Assembly (NCBI GenBank): GCA_020137815.1
Contig: CM035355.1
Coordinates: 7,803,771-7,867,770, forward strand
DNA length: 64,000 bases
Origin: Hormiphora californensis
Taxonomy: Eukaryota; Ctenophora; Tentaculata; Cydippida; Pleurobrachiidae
Direction: 5' to 3'
Under the pieces are notes generated by a model. That model saw only the letters and a list, made by a program, of their open reading frames with translations, ran no database searches and was not told the DNA's origin. The position numbers and the translations under genes were made by a program. Every line of letters starts with the position of its first letter. Position 1 is the first letter of the stretch. Shown here piece after piece: positions 12,268 to 22,551 of this stretch.

Positions 12268-13578
12268 GAGGGAGATGTGTGCAGAGGTTGTTGACATGAT
12301 ATTGATTGTTTGGTTGTCTGTCCTGAATCCTGGAATTAAGATCGGGTCTTGAGAATTAATTGAGAGTCCCCCATTGGGACCCTGCAGAAAAAAAGTAGGC
12401 CGATTTATGTCAAAGACTTGTAGATTAAATTTAGGCTCCACTTCCACTTCCAGAGACCTAGTCTATAATTGGTCTGGTGTCTATGGACTCTTAGCATAAG
12501 ATTTCAAAACTGTACAGTCCTAAAAAGTCCACTTAAATTAGTAAACATTTTACTGCTACAGTAGTGTAAAGCACTGCTACAGTAGTGTAAATCACTGCTA
12601 CAGTAGTGTAAATCACTGCTACAGTAGTGTAAATCACTGCTACAGTAGTGTAAATCACTGCTACAGTAGTGTAAATCACTGCTACAGTAGTGTAAAGCAC
12701 TGCTACAGTCGGACTAAGACTGTTAGTCGAACTAAGACGAATGAGGAGAAGGTAAAAACTCCCTGTCCTTAGGCTCCACTTCCAGTTTCAGAGACCTAGT
12801 AATTGGCCTGGTTTCCATCGTGTCTATGGAGTATGGACTCTTAGCGTAGGATTTCAAAACGAAAACTGTACACTTAGTCCTAAAAAGTCCTCTTAAATTA
12901 GTAAACGTTTTACTGCTACAGTAGTATAAAGCACGCCTGCTAAGACGGACTAAGACGAAGGATGAGAAGGTAAAAACTCCCTGTCCTTACGAGAAGCTGC
13001 TAGTGTTGGAATATAATAACCGTGCTGAAAGCTGAACTGTGTGGAGAGAGAGAAAGTGTAAAACTACAGCTAATTGTGTATCATATTCTATCCTCTTTTT
13101 TTGCTAAACTTGGTTTACTTTTCAATTCCAATAGCACAATTGTAAACTTCACTTGGTGCAGTTAGACGTTCGTTCTAATTTTCACCCATGTATAATTTTA
13201 GCTTTTAGCCATCCTTTTTTCTCTGAGAATTTGCAATTTCCATGTTCGTCTTATAATAATACCATTGTCTTTTTCGATCCCAACTTTTCATCCCATGGTT
13301 GATGTAAAAGCAACATTTTCTCTCCATGATCCTCCTGTCTCTAATATGTCAATAATATGTCATGTGCTATTTTCAAATCTCTATCTCATAAACTTGCACT
13401 TTCACAGTTACTCCACTGCAAAAATCCACGGGATAATTTTAGATGGCCGAGTAAATTCGTAAAACACATCATACAAATGATGCTGCCTGATGAGTAGTTT
13501 TTGGTATATTTCCTTCAATTCCAAACTCCCAATGACTGGTTTTGTTCAATCATTGAATCATTGTGCCATGTTTTTTAA
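12268..13578. other. Repeat-bearing intergenic region
   Basis: Contains a diverged tandem duplication (about 12432-12771 and 12772-12998) with a palindromic 21-bp minisatellite inside its first half. The remainder to 13578 is AT-rich with no supported exon. Confidence 0.6.
12548..12715. repeat. 21-bp palindromic minisatellite
   Basis: About eight units of CACTGCTACAGTAGTGTAAAT. Each unit has inverted symmetry (CACTGCTACAGTAGTG). Only one unit is present in the second copy of the surrounding duplication near 12912, so it expanded after duplication. Confidence 0.9.
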
Positions 13579-14924
13579 CCCTTTGAGGGCGATAGGTCAT
13601 ATATGACACGGTCCATTCTAGACCGTCTGGAAGGCGCTACATGATGTCTAGGTGGCTAATTTTTTGTCACAAGCTAGTTTTAGGGATTTTGAACCCAAAA
13701 CCACGTCCAAATCTGCTCGGAAAATCGAAGAAATTTTTTTATGGCCCTTCTCGGGAGGCTAATTTAGGCCTTTTTTTAAAAACCCCTCTCAAATTTTTGT
13801 TTTTGAGGGGCACAAATAATCCTTTGAAGGGATAAAACTGCTTGACATAACAAATCGAATGCAAAAATCCGCATCAAAAAATATTGAAAATTGAATGAGT
13901 TATTAACGTTTTAGTCGTTGTATCATATATGACTCTATCGTCCGTAACGGAATTCTAGTAACAAATGTCATTTGTGCAAAAGTATGGGTCCAATAGTTAA
14001 ATTTTATGCTTTGAGACAGTCTATAGCTATAATTTCTACAATCTTGAACGGTTTTTACTAGAAAAATACCCCAAATTCTACATTTTGTATCATATATGAC
14101 TCTATCGTCCCAATTGGTAAATTCTCCAAAAACATCCATAACTCGGCCTCGGGCTAGAAAAGGAGCTAAGAGTCAAATCAGGGCACTAAACTGTGTAGAA
14201 TCATCGCATTAGTGGGGGTAGAGCACATATTTAGGTCGCTATCTTGCCCCCTAATTGAGATAATTGGATAATTAGCCAATTATCTGTCCCGCGCATGCTA
14301 ATAAATGAAACTTTGCTTTGGGAAGGAGTTATGAGGCAAATGGGGGCACTAAAATGTGTAGAATCATCACATTAGTGGGGTTAGAGCACATATGTAGGTC
14401 TCTATCTGTACCCCTAATTGAGATAATTGGATAATTAGCTAATTAGTTGCCCTCCAGCACTAAAAAATTAAATTTGGCGGAGTATACAAGACAAATGGGG
14501 GCACTAAAATGTGTAAAATCGTCGCCTTAGTGGGGGCAGAGCACATAGCTGAGTTTCTATTCCCACTCCTAATTGAGATAATTGGATAATTAGCTAATTG
14601 ACGGTTGCATAATGCCCCCTTTTCACCATAAACCGTGGTTTCTGGCTAATCCTGAGCTCTTTTGTTTAATCTAAGGCCCTTCTAACATCCCTTTACCCAT
14701 TCGTATCACCTTTGACTCGTTTTACACACTAATATAGCACTCTATACAACCCTACACACCGCCTTCAGATCTTTAGAACCCTCTTGCTTAATCCTAGACC
14801 TCTCATAATTTCGAGATCCATACACCTTCCTAACCGATTTTTTTTGGGATATCCTATTTCTCCTACAAGACGTTCAACCCCTAATGTACTACAGTTTCCC
14901 ATTTTATTATTGGACACACAGTGG

Positions 14925-15235
14925 CTTTAGGACTGTAACTCACCTGGACAGTAACTCGAAAGTGAGTTATTGTCCGAAAATTGGCGTCGACTTTTTTTTT
15001 CTGGTGACTTTCTGTCCGCATTATTTTCGACTTTTTGCTAGGACAAAAAGTCGATAGCTAGGACAAAATCTCGAAATTTAAACTCACCTAGGTGAGTTAT
15101 GCGGACAATAACTCAAATTTTGTTTCGAGTTGGCGGACAGAAACTCACTTGCTAAAACTACGAAAATGTCGAAAATTCTGGTGACATTTTCATTTTCCAT
15201 GGCAGGTGAGTTTCTGTCCGGCTAATGAAATAGGT
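14925..15235. repeat. Cluster of GTGAGTTNNNGTCCG motifs, left
   Basis: Repeated, often inverted copies of GTGAGTTnnnGTCCG and CGGACnnnAACTCAC inside the piggyBac-like element. A sister cluster lies at 16250-16640. Confidence 0.7.
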
Positions 15236-15289
15236 TTCCAAACAGGAGTTTTGAGTTTTTTTTGTGCTAGCTATCATAATTACATTAAC

Positions 15290-15413
15290 ATTTTGCAACA
15301 TTTTGTAACACTTTGTAACACTTTGTAACACTTTGTAACGCTTGTAACACTTTGTAACATGTGCAGAAAATATTTTGTGCACGTTACATGTTACAAAGTG
15401 TTACAAAGTGTTA
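15290..15413. repeat. TTTGTAACAC tandem repeat with inverted copy
   Basis: Several ACACTTTGTA units, then TGTTACAAAGTGTTAC in the opposite sense, giving a fold-back. A 16-C run follows at 15421-15436. Confidence 0.75.
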
Positions 15414-16249
15414 CGTGTCACCCCCCCCCCCCCCCCAATTACAAGAGAAACAAGTTGAGTGGTTGACATAAATACACTGTAAAACCCATCTCCCATCCCT
15501 TTCTCTATTTCCCTTCATATCTCTCTTTCCCTCTCTCTATCTCTACCTCCCTTCCTCTCTCTTTTTCTCTCTCGCTCTCTCTTTTCCTCTTTCCCTCTCT
15601 CCGTGCTGCTCTTCAGAAACAGATGATGGAGTCATATTATAGGATCGGACTGGACTCAGTAGAGAGAAGTCTTGAGTCGTAATTGCATAGTGGGTATGGT
15701 GTCGATAAGGAGGAAGGATCCACAATCAGTAGGTCTCGCTGTGATAGATTGTCGAGGATAGGTGGGTAGCTATAGGCAGGTCGGGAACAGATTGGAGAGG
15801 AGAAAAAACCACTGCGAGTGATGAACAGCTCTCTTTGTCTCTCCATCTCTCTTCCTCTCTCTTTGTCTCTCCATCTCTCTTCCTCTTTGAACGGTGTGAT
15901 AGATTGTCGAGTGAAGGATAGGTGAGTCACTGAGTAGGAGAGCAGCTGCAGCATGCAGCTAGGCTGGTTGGGAACAGATTGGAGAGGAGATATAGACCAC
16001 TGCAGGTGATGAACGATGACTCATTGGATGACTCATTGGATGAGAGATCCGAGATGGGAATTAAGCCCGGGAGCTAGAGAGACAAAGAGAAGCAGAGCTC
16101 AACCAATGTATGAGTGAACAACGAGAACTGAACTAGCCCGCCCTTTCTCCCCTCTCTCTCTCTCTCTCTGTCAGGCTCTCTCTACAACTTTGCATCCCTC
16201 TCTCTGCCAACGACGCCGCCATGTCTTCCCGCCTTTTTCTCTCTATGCA

Positions 16250-16640
16250 TGAAGTGAGTTCTAGTCCGGACAGAAAATCGAAAAAGCGGACAAAAACTCA
16301 CATATTTCCCCGCCCTTTCCCTGTCACTCTTGTTCCCCCTGTCTACCGAAAGTGAGTTGTAGTCCGAATTTGTGAGTTTAGAGGGCGGACAAAAAGTCGA
16401 ATTTCGACATTTCTAGCGGACAGAAACTCACCTTGGCCCCCACAACTCGAATAGGTGAGTTAGTGTCCGCCCGGACTCTAACTCACCGTAAATAGTGCTA
16501 AACAGTGGGGTGGACAGAAACTCACCTGATCCGGACTATAACTCACCTAAATTCGACATTTTCAAAAGTGAGTTATAGTCCGAAATTTTCGAGTTCGAGT
16601 TCGAGTTATCGTCCGTTCGAGTTTCTGTCCGGTACCCCAC
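16250..16640. repeat. Cluster of GTGAGTTNNNGTCCG motifs, right
   Basis: At least eight further copies in both orientations, for example near 16252, 16353, 16420, 16454, 16510 and 16567. Confidence 0.7.
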
Positions 16641-17383
16641 ACAGTTTAGATTCCCCCTATATCATTTCTTCTCATCACTCTCACAATCTCATTTGCCACT
16701 AAGGAAACTTCTCATGAACTCCATCGGAAATTAAGATGATCTGTAGAAGGCGTTTAGTTTGGTAACGAAGTTACCCCTCCCTTGCCGGCGCGGCGTGCGA
16801 AGCACGCCAAACGAAGGCCGCGAAGCGGCCTGAGTAGGGGTAACAAACCCGCTTTGATTCACTTCAAAAATTAATAGCTCCTCAACCACTCAATGAAAAT
16901 GCACCAAATTTTGGTATTCCCCACCAAATTGTCTGAAAATTATAATTCTGTACTCATATTTAAAAAATTATCCCCGGAACCTTGGTTTTGAAATCAGTTT
17001 TAGGTGTTAATGATGAAAAAAATTTTTGAAAAAGTAGGTCAGGTATGCTTAACATCATATCAAAGATCGTGGCAAAGTTTGAAGTTTCTATCTTGAAAGG
17101 TCTGGCCATCAAAATTAAAAAGGTCTTGAAGTTGAACCATTTGTACAAAACATGTTGTAACTCAGCTTCTACTTTGCCAAATTAAACCTGGTTTGAAACA
17201 CTGAACTGCTAATCTATCTCTCCGAATACGGACGAAGTTTGAAACCGCCAGCTCTATTGGCCGCTCTGCAATACTTGTTTGTGTCAAAGAAATCAGGAAA
17301 GTAACGAGATTTGGTCTCGGTGTGGCCCTGTGCGCGGCTCAAACCCCTTACCTAGAACTATGTAGTGTAGACTACAACTTTTC

Positions 17384-18724
17384 AGGGTGTCCTCCACGAA
17401 ACTAAATTCAGTTTAGTGTTGAAATTTAGATGTCAAGTTAGTGAGCGACTAATATCTCGCTAAATTTTAGATAACCGTCCACGAACAACATGTTTCGAGG
17501 CTTGGTCCGACCCATGTGATACTGAGGTGTTATACATGTGATAGAATGCGACACCCAATGGGCACTCTCTCTTTTCCATCACGTGAAGATATCAGCGTGA
17601 CATACAATAACGTGGAACGTAATGTGTGAATTGAGATAGAGATCCACTGGCCAATCAGGACACTTGATTCTCAATGTGCGATAATTAATAGCCAGTGCCA
17701 CACCTGAGAGGGGGATAACGAGAGGGGCAATGGGCATAATGAAAGGGGGAACCGGGAATGAGAGATTGGGAGATACTGATAGGAGGGAAAGAGAAAGAGA
17801 ATGAGATATGAGAATGAGTTTGGGAAAGAGGGGAGAATGAGAGGGGGAAATTAGAGGGGGAATGAGAGGGGGATAATGAGCGGGGGAGTGAAAGATTGGG
17901 ATATAGTGGGAATGAGAGGGGGAATGAGAGGGGGATGAGAGATGGGAATGAGTTTGGGAGAGAAGAGGGAATGAGATGGGAGAATGAGAGTGGGGACTGA
18001 GATTGGGAGAGAGGGGAATGAGAGGGGAATGAGAGAGAAGGAGAGAGAGAGAGAGGCTATAAGAGAGATATATGTACTTACTTTTGATACTTTTGCTATG
18101 ATTTTGCTAGTTAAACATAATACAGGCAATTCTATCCGGTATAATATTTCATTTTGGCCCCCTAGTACATATCTTGAGAAGTACTGTCTAATTATACTCT
18201 TTCATATATATCCTCTCATATTTCTGGAATATGCACATAAGGAATTCTCTCTCTCCCTCTTATCTCGTTCCTTTAAAATGATTTTTTTCAATTTTAAACA
18301 ATTTCAATATCTCAAGTTCATCATGTAAGCATGTATGTCAAAGACAGTCGTGGCCATTTTGGCAATTTTGGGTCATTTTGGGGTCGTTTTGGGAACGCAT
18401 TTCCACAATAGTAAAATTTAGTTTCAATTTAGACAGCCTTTGGGTTGGCTAAATTCTCAGCCTGTTTAGTCTAAATTTTAGTGTTATGTTAGTGGGGCTT
18501 ATATGGGTTCAGTGTGAAATGGGGCGTGAAAACACGTGACTTGTACCACGTGGAGGGGGTTTTAGTATGGAACTAATCCCTCTCTAAAACCCTACTCAAA
18601 GCACAAAAAACAAACACTAATTCTGTAGTTCGTGGACGAAATCGATAGAGCTCTCCAATTTTCACACTCAAAAGGCCTAATTAGTCGAGATCTAAAAGTT
18701 TAGTACGGTTCGTGGAGGACACCC
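17384..18724. mobile_element. Possible nested TIR element inside the piggyBac-like element
   Basis: GGGTGTCCTCCACGAA near 17384 is inverted at 18708-18724, with a second shared motif (CGTCCACGAAC) further inside each end. The centre is non-coding and includes a purine minisatellite. No clear target duplication was seen. Confidence 0.5.
17840..18058. repeat. GGGAATGAGAG purine minisatellite
   Basis: Imperfect repeats of GGGGGAATGAGAGG and GATTGGGAGA. The strand is almost purely purine. Confidence 0.8.
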
Positions 18725-20271
18725 AGTGCTCAGTATAACGTTTTGGGCGCGCTATAAAAATAGGGCAAGCCCTTCTGATACCTCTAAACAGAGTGTGAGG
18801 TGTCTTCGATACCAAGCGTTTAGTATGGTGTATGAGAGGTCTAGCTAGGAGTAGGATGAAGCAAGGGGGTTGTACAGAGCTGAAGTCGGCGTCTAGGGTT
18901 GTATAGAGTGCTATATTAGTGTGTAAAACGAGTCAAAGGTGATACACATGGGGTAAAGGGATGCCAAAAGATCCTTAGATTGAACAGAAGAGCTCAGAAA
19001 CCACGGTATATGGTGAAAAGGGGGCATTATGCAACCGTCAATTAGCTAATTATCCAATTATCTCAATTAGAAGCGGGAATAGAAACTCAGCTATGTGCTC
19101 TGCCCCCACTAAGGCGACGATTTTACACATTTTAGTACCCCCATTTGTCTTGTATACTCCGCCAAATTTAATTTTTTAGCGCTGGAGGGCAACTAATTAG
19201 CTAATTATCCAATTATCTCAATTAGGGGTACAGATAGAGACCTAAATATGTGCTCTAACCCCACTAATGTGATGATTCTACACGTTTTAGTGCCCCCAAT
19301 GGGGGCCCCCCATTTGCCTCATAACTCCTTCCCAAAGCAAAGTTTCATTTATTAGCATGCGCGGGACAGATAATTGGCTAATTATCCAATTATCTCAATT
19401 AGGGGGCAAGATAGCGACCTAAATATGTGCTCTACCCCCACTAATGCGATGATTCTACACAGTTTAGTGCCCTGATTTGACTCTTAGCTCCTTTTCTAGC
19501 CCGAGTTATGGATGTTTTTGGAGAATTTACCAATTGGGACGATAGAGTCATATATGATACAAAATGTAGAATTTGGGGTATTTTTCTAGTAAAAACCGTT
19601 CAAGATTGTAGAAATTATAGCTATAGACTGCCTCAAAGCATAAAATTTGACTATTGGACCCACACTTTTGCACAAATGACGTTTGTTACTAGAATTCCCT
19701 TACGGACGATAGAGTCATATATGACACAGTGGGCCCAGCAAAAACTACATGTCGAAACTTCAAATTTCTTTTTCGAGGTAGTTTGTGGTAATAATATCTA
19801 CATACTTATAAACGAAAAATTAGAAAAATCTATCGAGCCAATCCTTCTCGCCCTTAAAGGGTTAATTGATTGCAATTTCCTGTTGTGTTCCATCTAAAAC
19901 AAGAATTTTAATTACTAATCATTAGCCCAAACTGGATTGATGATCCTGTGACCTAATTTAAATAGAGAATGGTTCAAAATAACACTGTGATTCACAGGAA
20001 GGAAGAAATGAAGTTGTGTCCATCTTTTTGTGAGATTTAGAACAGTTAGATTTATATTAGAACAGTTAGATTTATATTAGAACAGTTAGATTTGAAGCAA
20101 TTATTTAGAGTCAATCTCTAGTTCATCAAATTAGGAGTTGAACCAGTTTACAAACATGAACATGTGAGAATGAGCTATGCCAACAATTTCTTATGAAATG
20201 TAATTTCGTTGCTTTCGCTTCACACATTTTGTTTCTCTCTCACTTCCTACCATTCTACCTATCCCTATCGA

Positions 20272-20314
<43 letters not shown>

Positions 20315-20734
20315 CTCTCTCTCTCTCTCTCTCTCTCCCCCCCTCTCTCTCCCGTCTCCATATCTCTCTCCCTATTTCCCTATCTTTTGTGGCGAAAGAT
20401 GGCTAATATTGTTAGAGCGGTTTGGTACAGTAGGTGAAGTTCATGGTTTATATGGCTGCTGCTGCTGCTGGTAGTGGTACACAAACTTGACAATTCAGAA
20501 CCCTGATATCACTGTACTTGTAAATATACCTTCAAAAAGCAGAATTTTATAGTGATATCAGTTTTCATTTCACTTCGTTATATTCTCCATTTGTCCATTT
20601 GTGAATAGTAGTTTCCTGTTTTGGAATTTTAGAGAGATATCTATGTAGCTGACCCCTGATCCCTTTGAATTGTTCACACAAACGACTCAATGATCTTATT
20701 GATCCCTTTGACTGTTGGCTCTCACACCGGGAAG

Positions 20735-20824
20735 TTGGCTCAACTCCATTGCAACCTATTCTCGCTGAGAGATCGATCTCAGTCGCGCGCGACGTCGATC
20801 TCACTCAGGTATCAATGTGGCCAA
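20735..20824. repeat. Short dispersed repeat, copy 3
   Basis: Reverse orientation relative to 10272. TTGGCTCAACTCCATTGC through CACTCAGGTATCAATGTGGC to CCAAAA. Confidence 0.75.
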
Positions 20825-20990
20825 AATCTTCATGACGTCACACACACACACCACGTCACACACTGTCACTAGTGCAGCAGGGAGTTGTTGTGAGGTGTTT
20901 CTTCTTATGCCGGTACTTGTCAACCTTGTTAGGGAGCTGCTGCACAGTACTTGCAGTGGAGAAACAACAAGGAAAAACGTGTTACCTCAC

Positions 20991-20993
<3 letters not shown>

Positions 20994-21060
<67 letters not shown>
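20994..21060. repeat. (TC)n microsatellite
   Basis: Uninterrupted TC dinucleotides. Confidence 0.95.
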
Positions 21061-21069
<9 letters not shown>

Positions 21070-22271
21070 TCAAGGGTTTGTTTTTTACTAATTGAAATCT
21101 GGTTACCACCCTCATCACCGTGTACAATACTCTGCTCAACAAGCCTGCTTTTCCGTGCCAGAAAGAGAGAAAAAGATAGGAAAAATATAGTTAGAGAGAA
21201 GCGATACTAAGTTTTAGTTGATACATTTCGCTCCATTCAAAAAGTTTACGTCTTTCGATTTTTGGTAGCTACCGGTAGGCGACCATGTCAAAAGTTTTCT
21301 CTGAAGCGAGTTTTTAAACTTTAATTGTAGTTACGCAGTGACTTCATTATGTTTTGCAAAAGTGAAAGAGCTACTTTGTAAGGCATGTCCTGCGTTTAAT
21401 TTTGGTGCTTTCTAGCACTAAAAAGGACAGTTTTTCTTAAAGTAATTGATTTTTTTCTTCTGTTCACGTCGCAGTCTCATAAATGCGCTAGTTCATTTGC
21501 GATTTTACAAGAGGCACATGTCAATTAATTTGTCACTGTTTGGATCTCCTTGTGCCGTCTTGGTCGATCGTGCCAAAGATGATATCATTGCCGTCTATTA
21601 AATCTGCTGTCTACATGTAGACATTGCAACCGCGCCGATAGAAGACAGATGTCTGAGTGGAACTGCAGATCAGTGCATGCATTGGTCTGACAGGAGTGGA
21701 GCTGAGTTTGTTTTCATTTTCTCCACTGGAGTAAATCCAAACACAGTGTCAATTTGTATTTAGATCTACACCGTGTAATTATCCTACATAGGCACACTTC
21801 CAATACGCTGTGCTGCTACAGTGCCATAACTCTGGATCACACCCGGGTGTGATCTGGATGAGTGGAGAAGGGAGGAGAAGGGAGGAGAGAGAGTGGAGGA
21901 GAGAGGAGAGAGAGAGTGGAGAAGGGAGGAGAAGGGAGGAGAGAGAGTGGAGGAGAGAGGGAGGGGAGAGAGGAGAAGGAACTATTATTTGCTATTTCCC
22001 AGTTCTAGCTATCCGTCCTCATTCGTATTCCATAGTGGAACAATTTGTTCCAGCTCTGTCAACCATGCTCGCAGATAGACTCCATGCTGCACATTTTCAC
22101 AATCAGACCCCCCCCTAATGCGATCAGGGTCGTGATCTGGAGATAGTCCGTCACTCCAATGCATCTTGATTCTTGCTATTTTTGTTTCTGATACAATCAG
22201 ATTCTATAAAACACAATGCGTCTGTCACATCTGTCACATACTCAGATGTAGCAGCAGATGCGTGTCTTCCC

Positions 22272-22310
<39 letters not shown>

Positions 22311-22551
22311 CTCTGTCTTAGATTTAAAGAGAGGGGGAGAGATGCAGCTGTGTATAACGTTAATCGGGTGATAATGTGCTGCGACAGGCGTGTCTGTGTG
22401 AGCTGCAGCTAGCTGCTTACTAAGCAGTGCTTAGTGTCTGCACTTGGATATTATACAATTACAACACGTTTATCTTTATTAGGTTTAATCCTGCTCGCTC
22501 TGTTTGTCTGTTCAGTTAGTATCATTATTTTGCTAAGGTCTCATTGCAATC

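Larger units (their letters stand above)
13579..19861. mobile_element. 6.3-kb non-autonomous piggyBac-like element
   Basis: Bounded by TTAA at 13575-13578 and 19862-19865, with inverted ends CCCTTTGAGGGCGA and TCGCCCTTAAAGGG. TTAA duplication with CCCTTT ends is characteristic of piggyBac. Inverted arms of about 860 bp (13890-14772 and 18882-19735) carry the repeated palindromic motif TCATATATGA. The outermost 130-310 bp differ between ends. No transposase-like frame was found inside. The ~80-aa frame shared by both arms is only their common sequence. The 4-kb centre carries nested repeats. Confidence 0.8.
19866..22551. other. Intergenic region with simple repeats
   Basis: Three copies of AACAGTTAGATTTATATTAG near 20040-20100, TC tracts at 20276-20350 and 20994-21060, a dispersed repeat at 20735-20824, a GGAGAAGGGA purine repeat at 21860-21980 and (GA)n at 22278-22308. 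No supported exon. Confidence 0.55.

Noticed and set aside
12548-12715. CRISPR-like regular repeats
   Set aside because: Units are contiguous without unique spacers in a eukaryotic context; a minisatellite.
13903-14139. Frame shared by both arms of the 6.3-kb element (also 19508-19897)
   Set aside because: Similarity is due to the inverted DNA arms; length differs between copies and no transposase motif is present.
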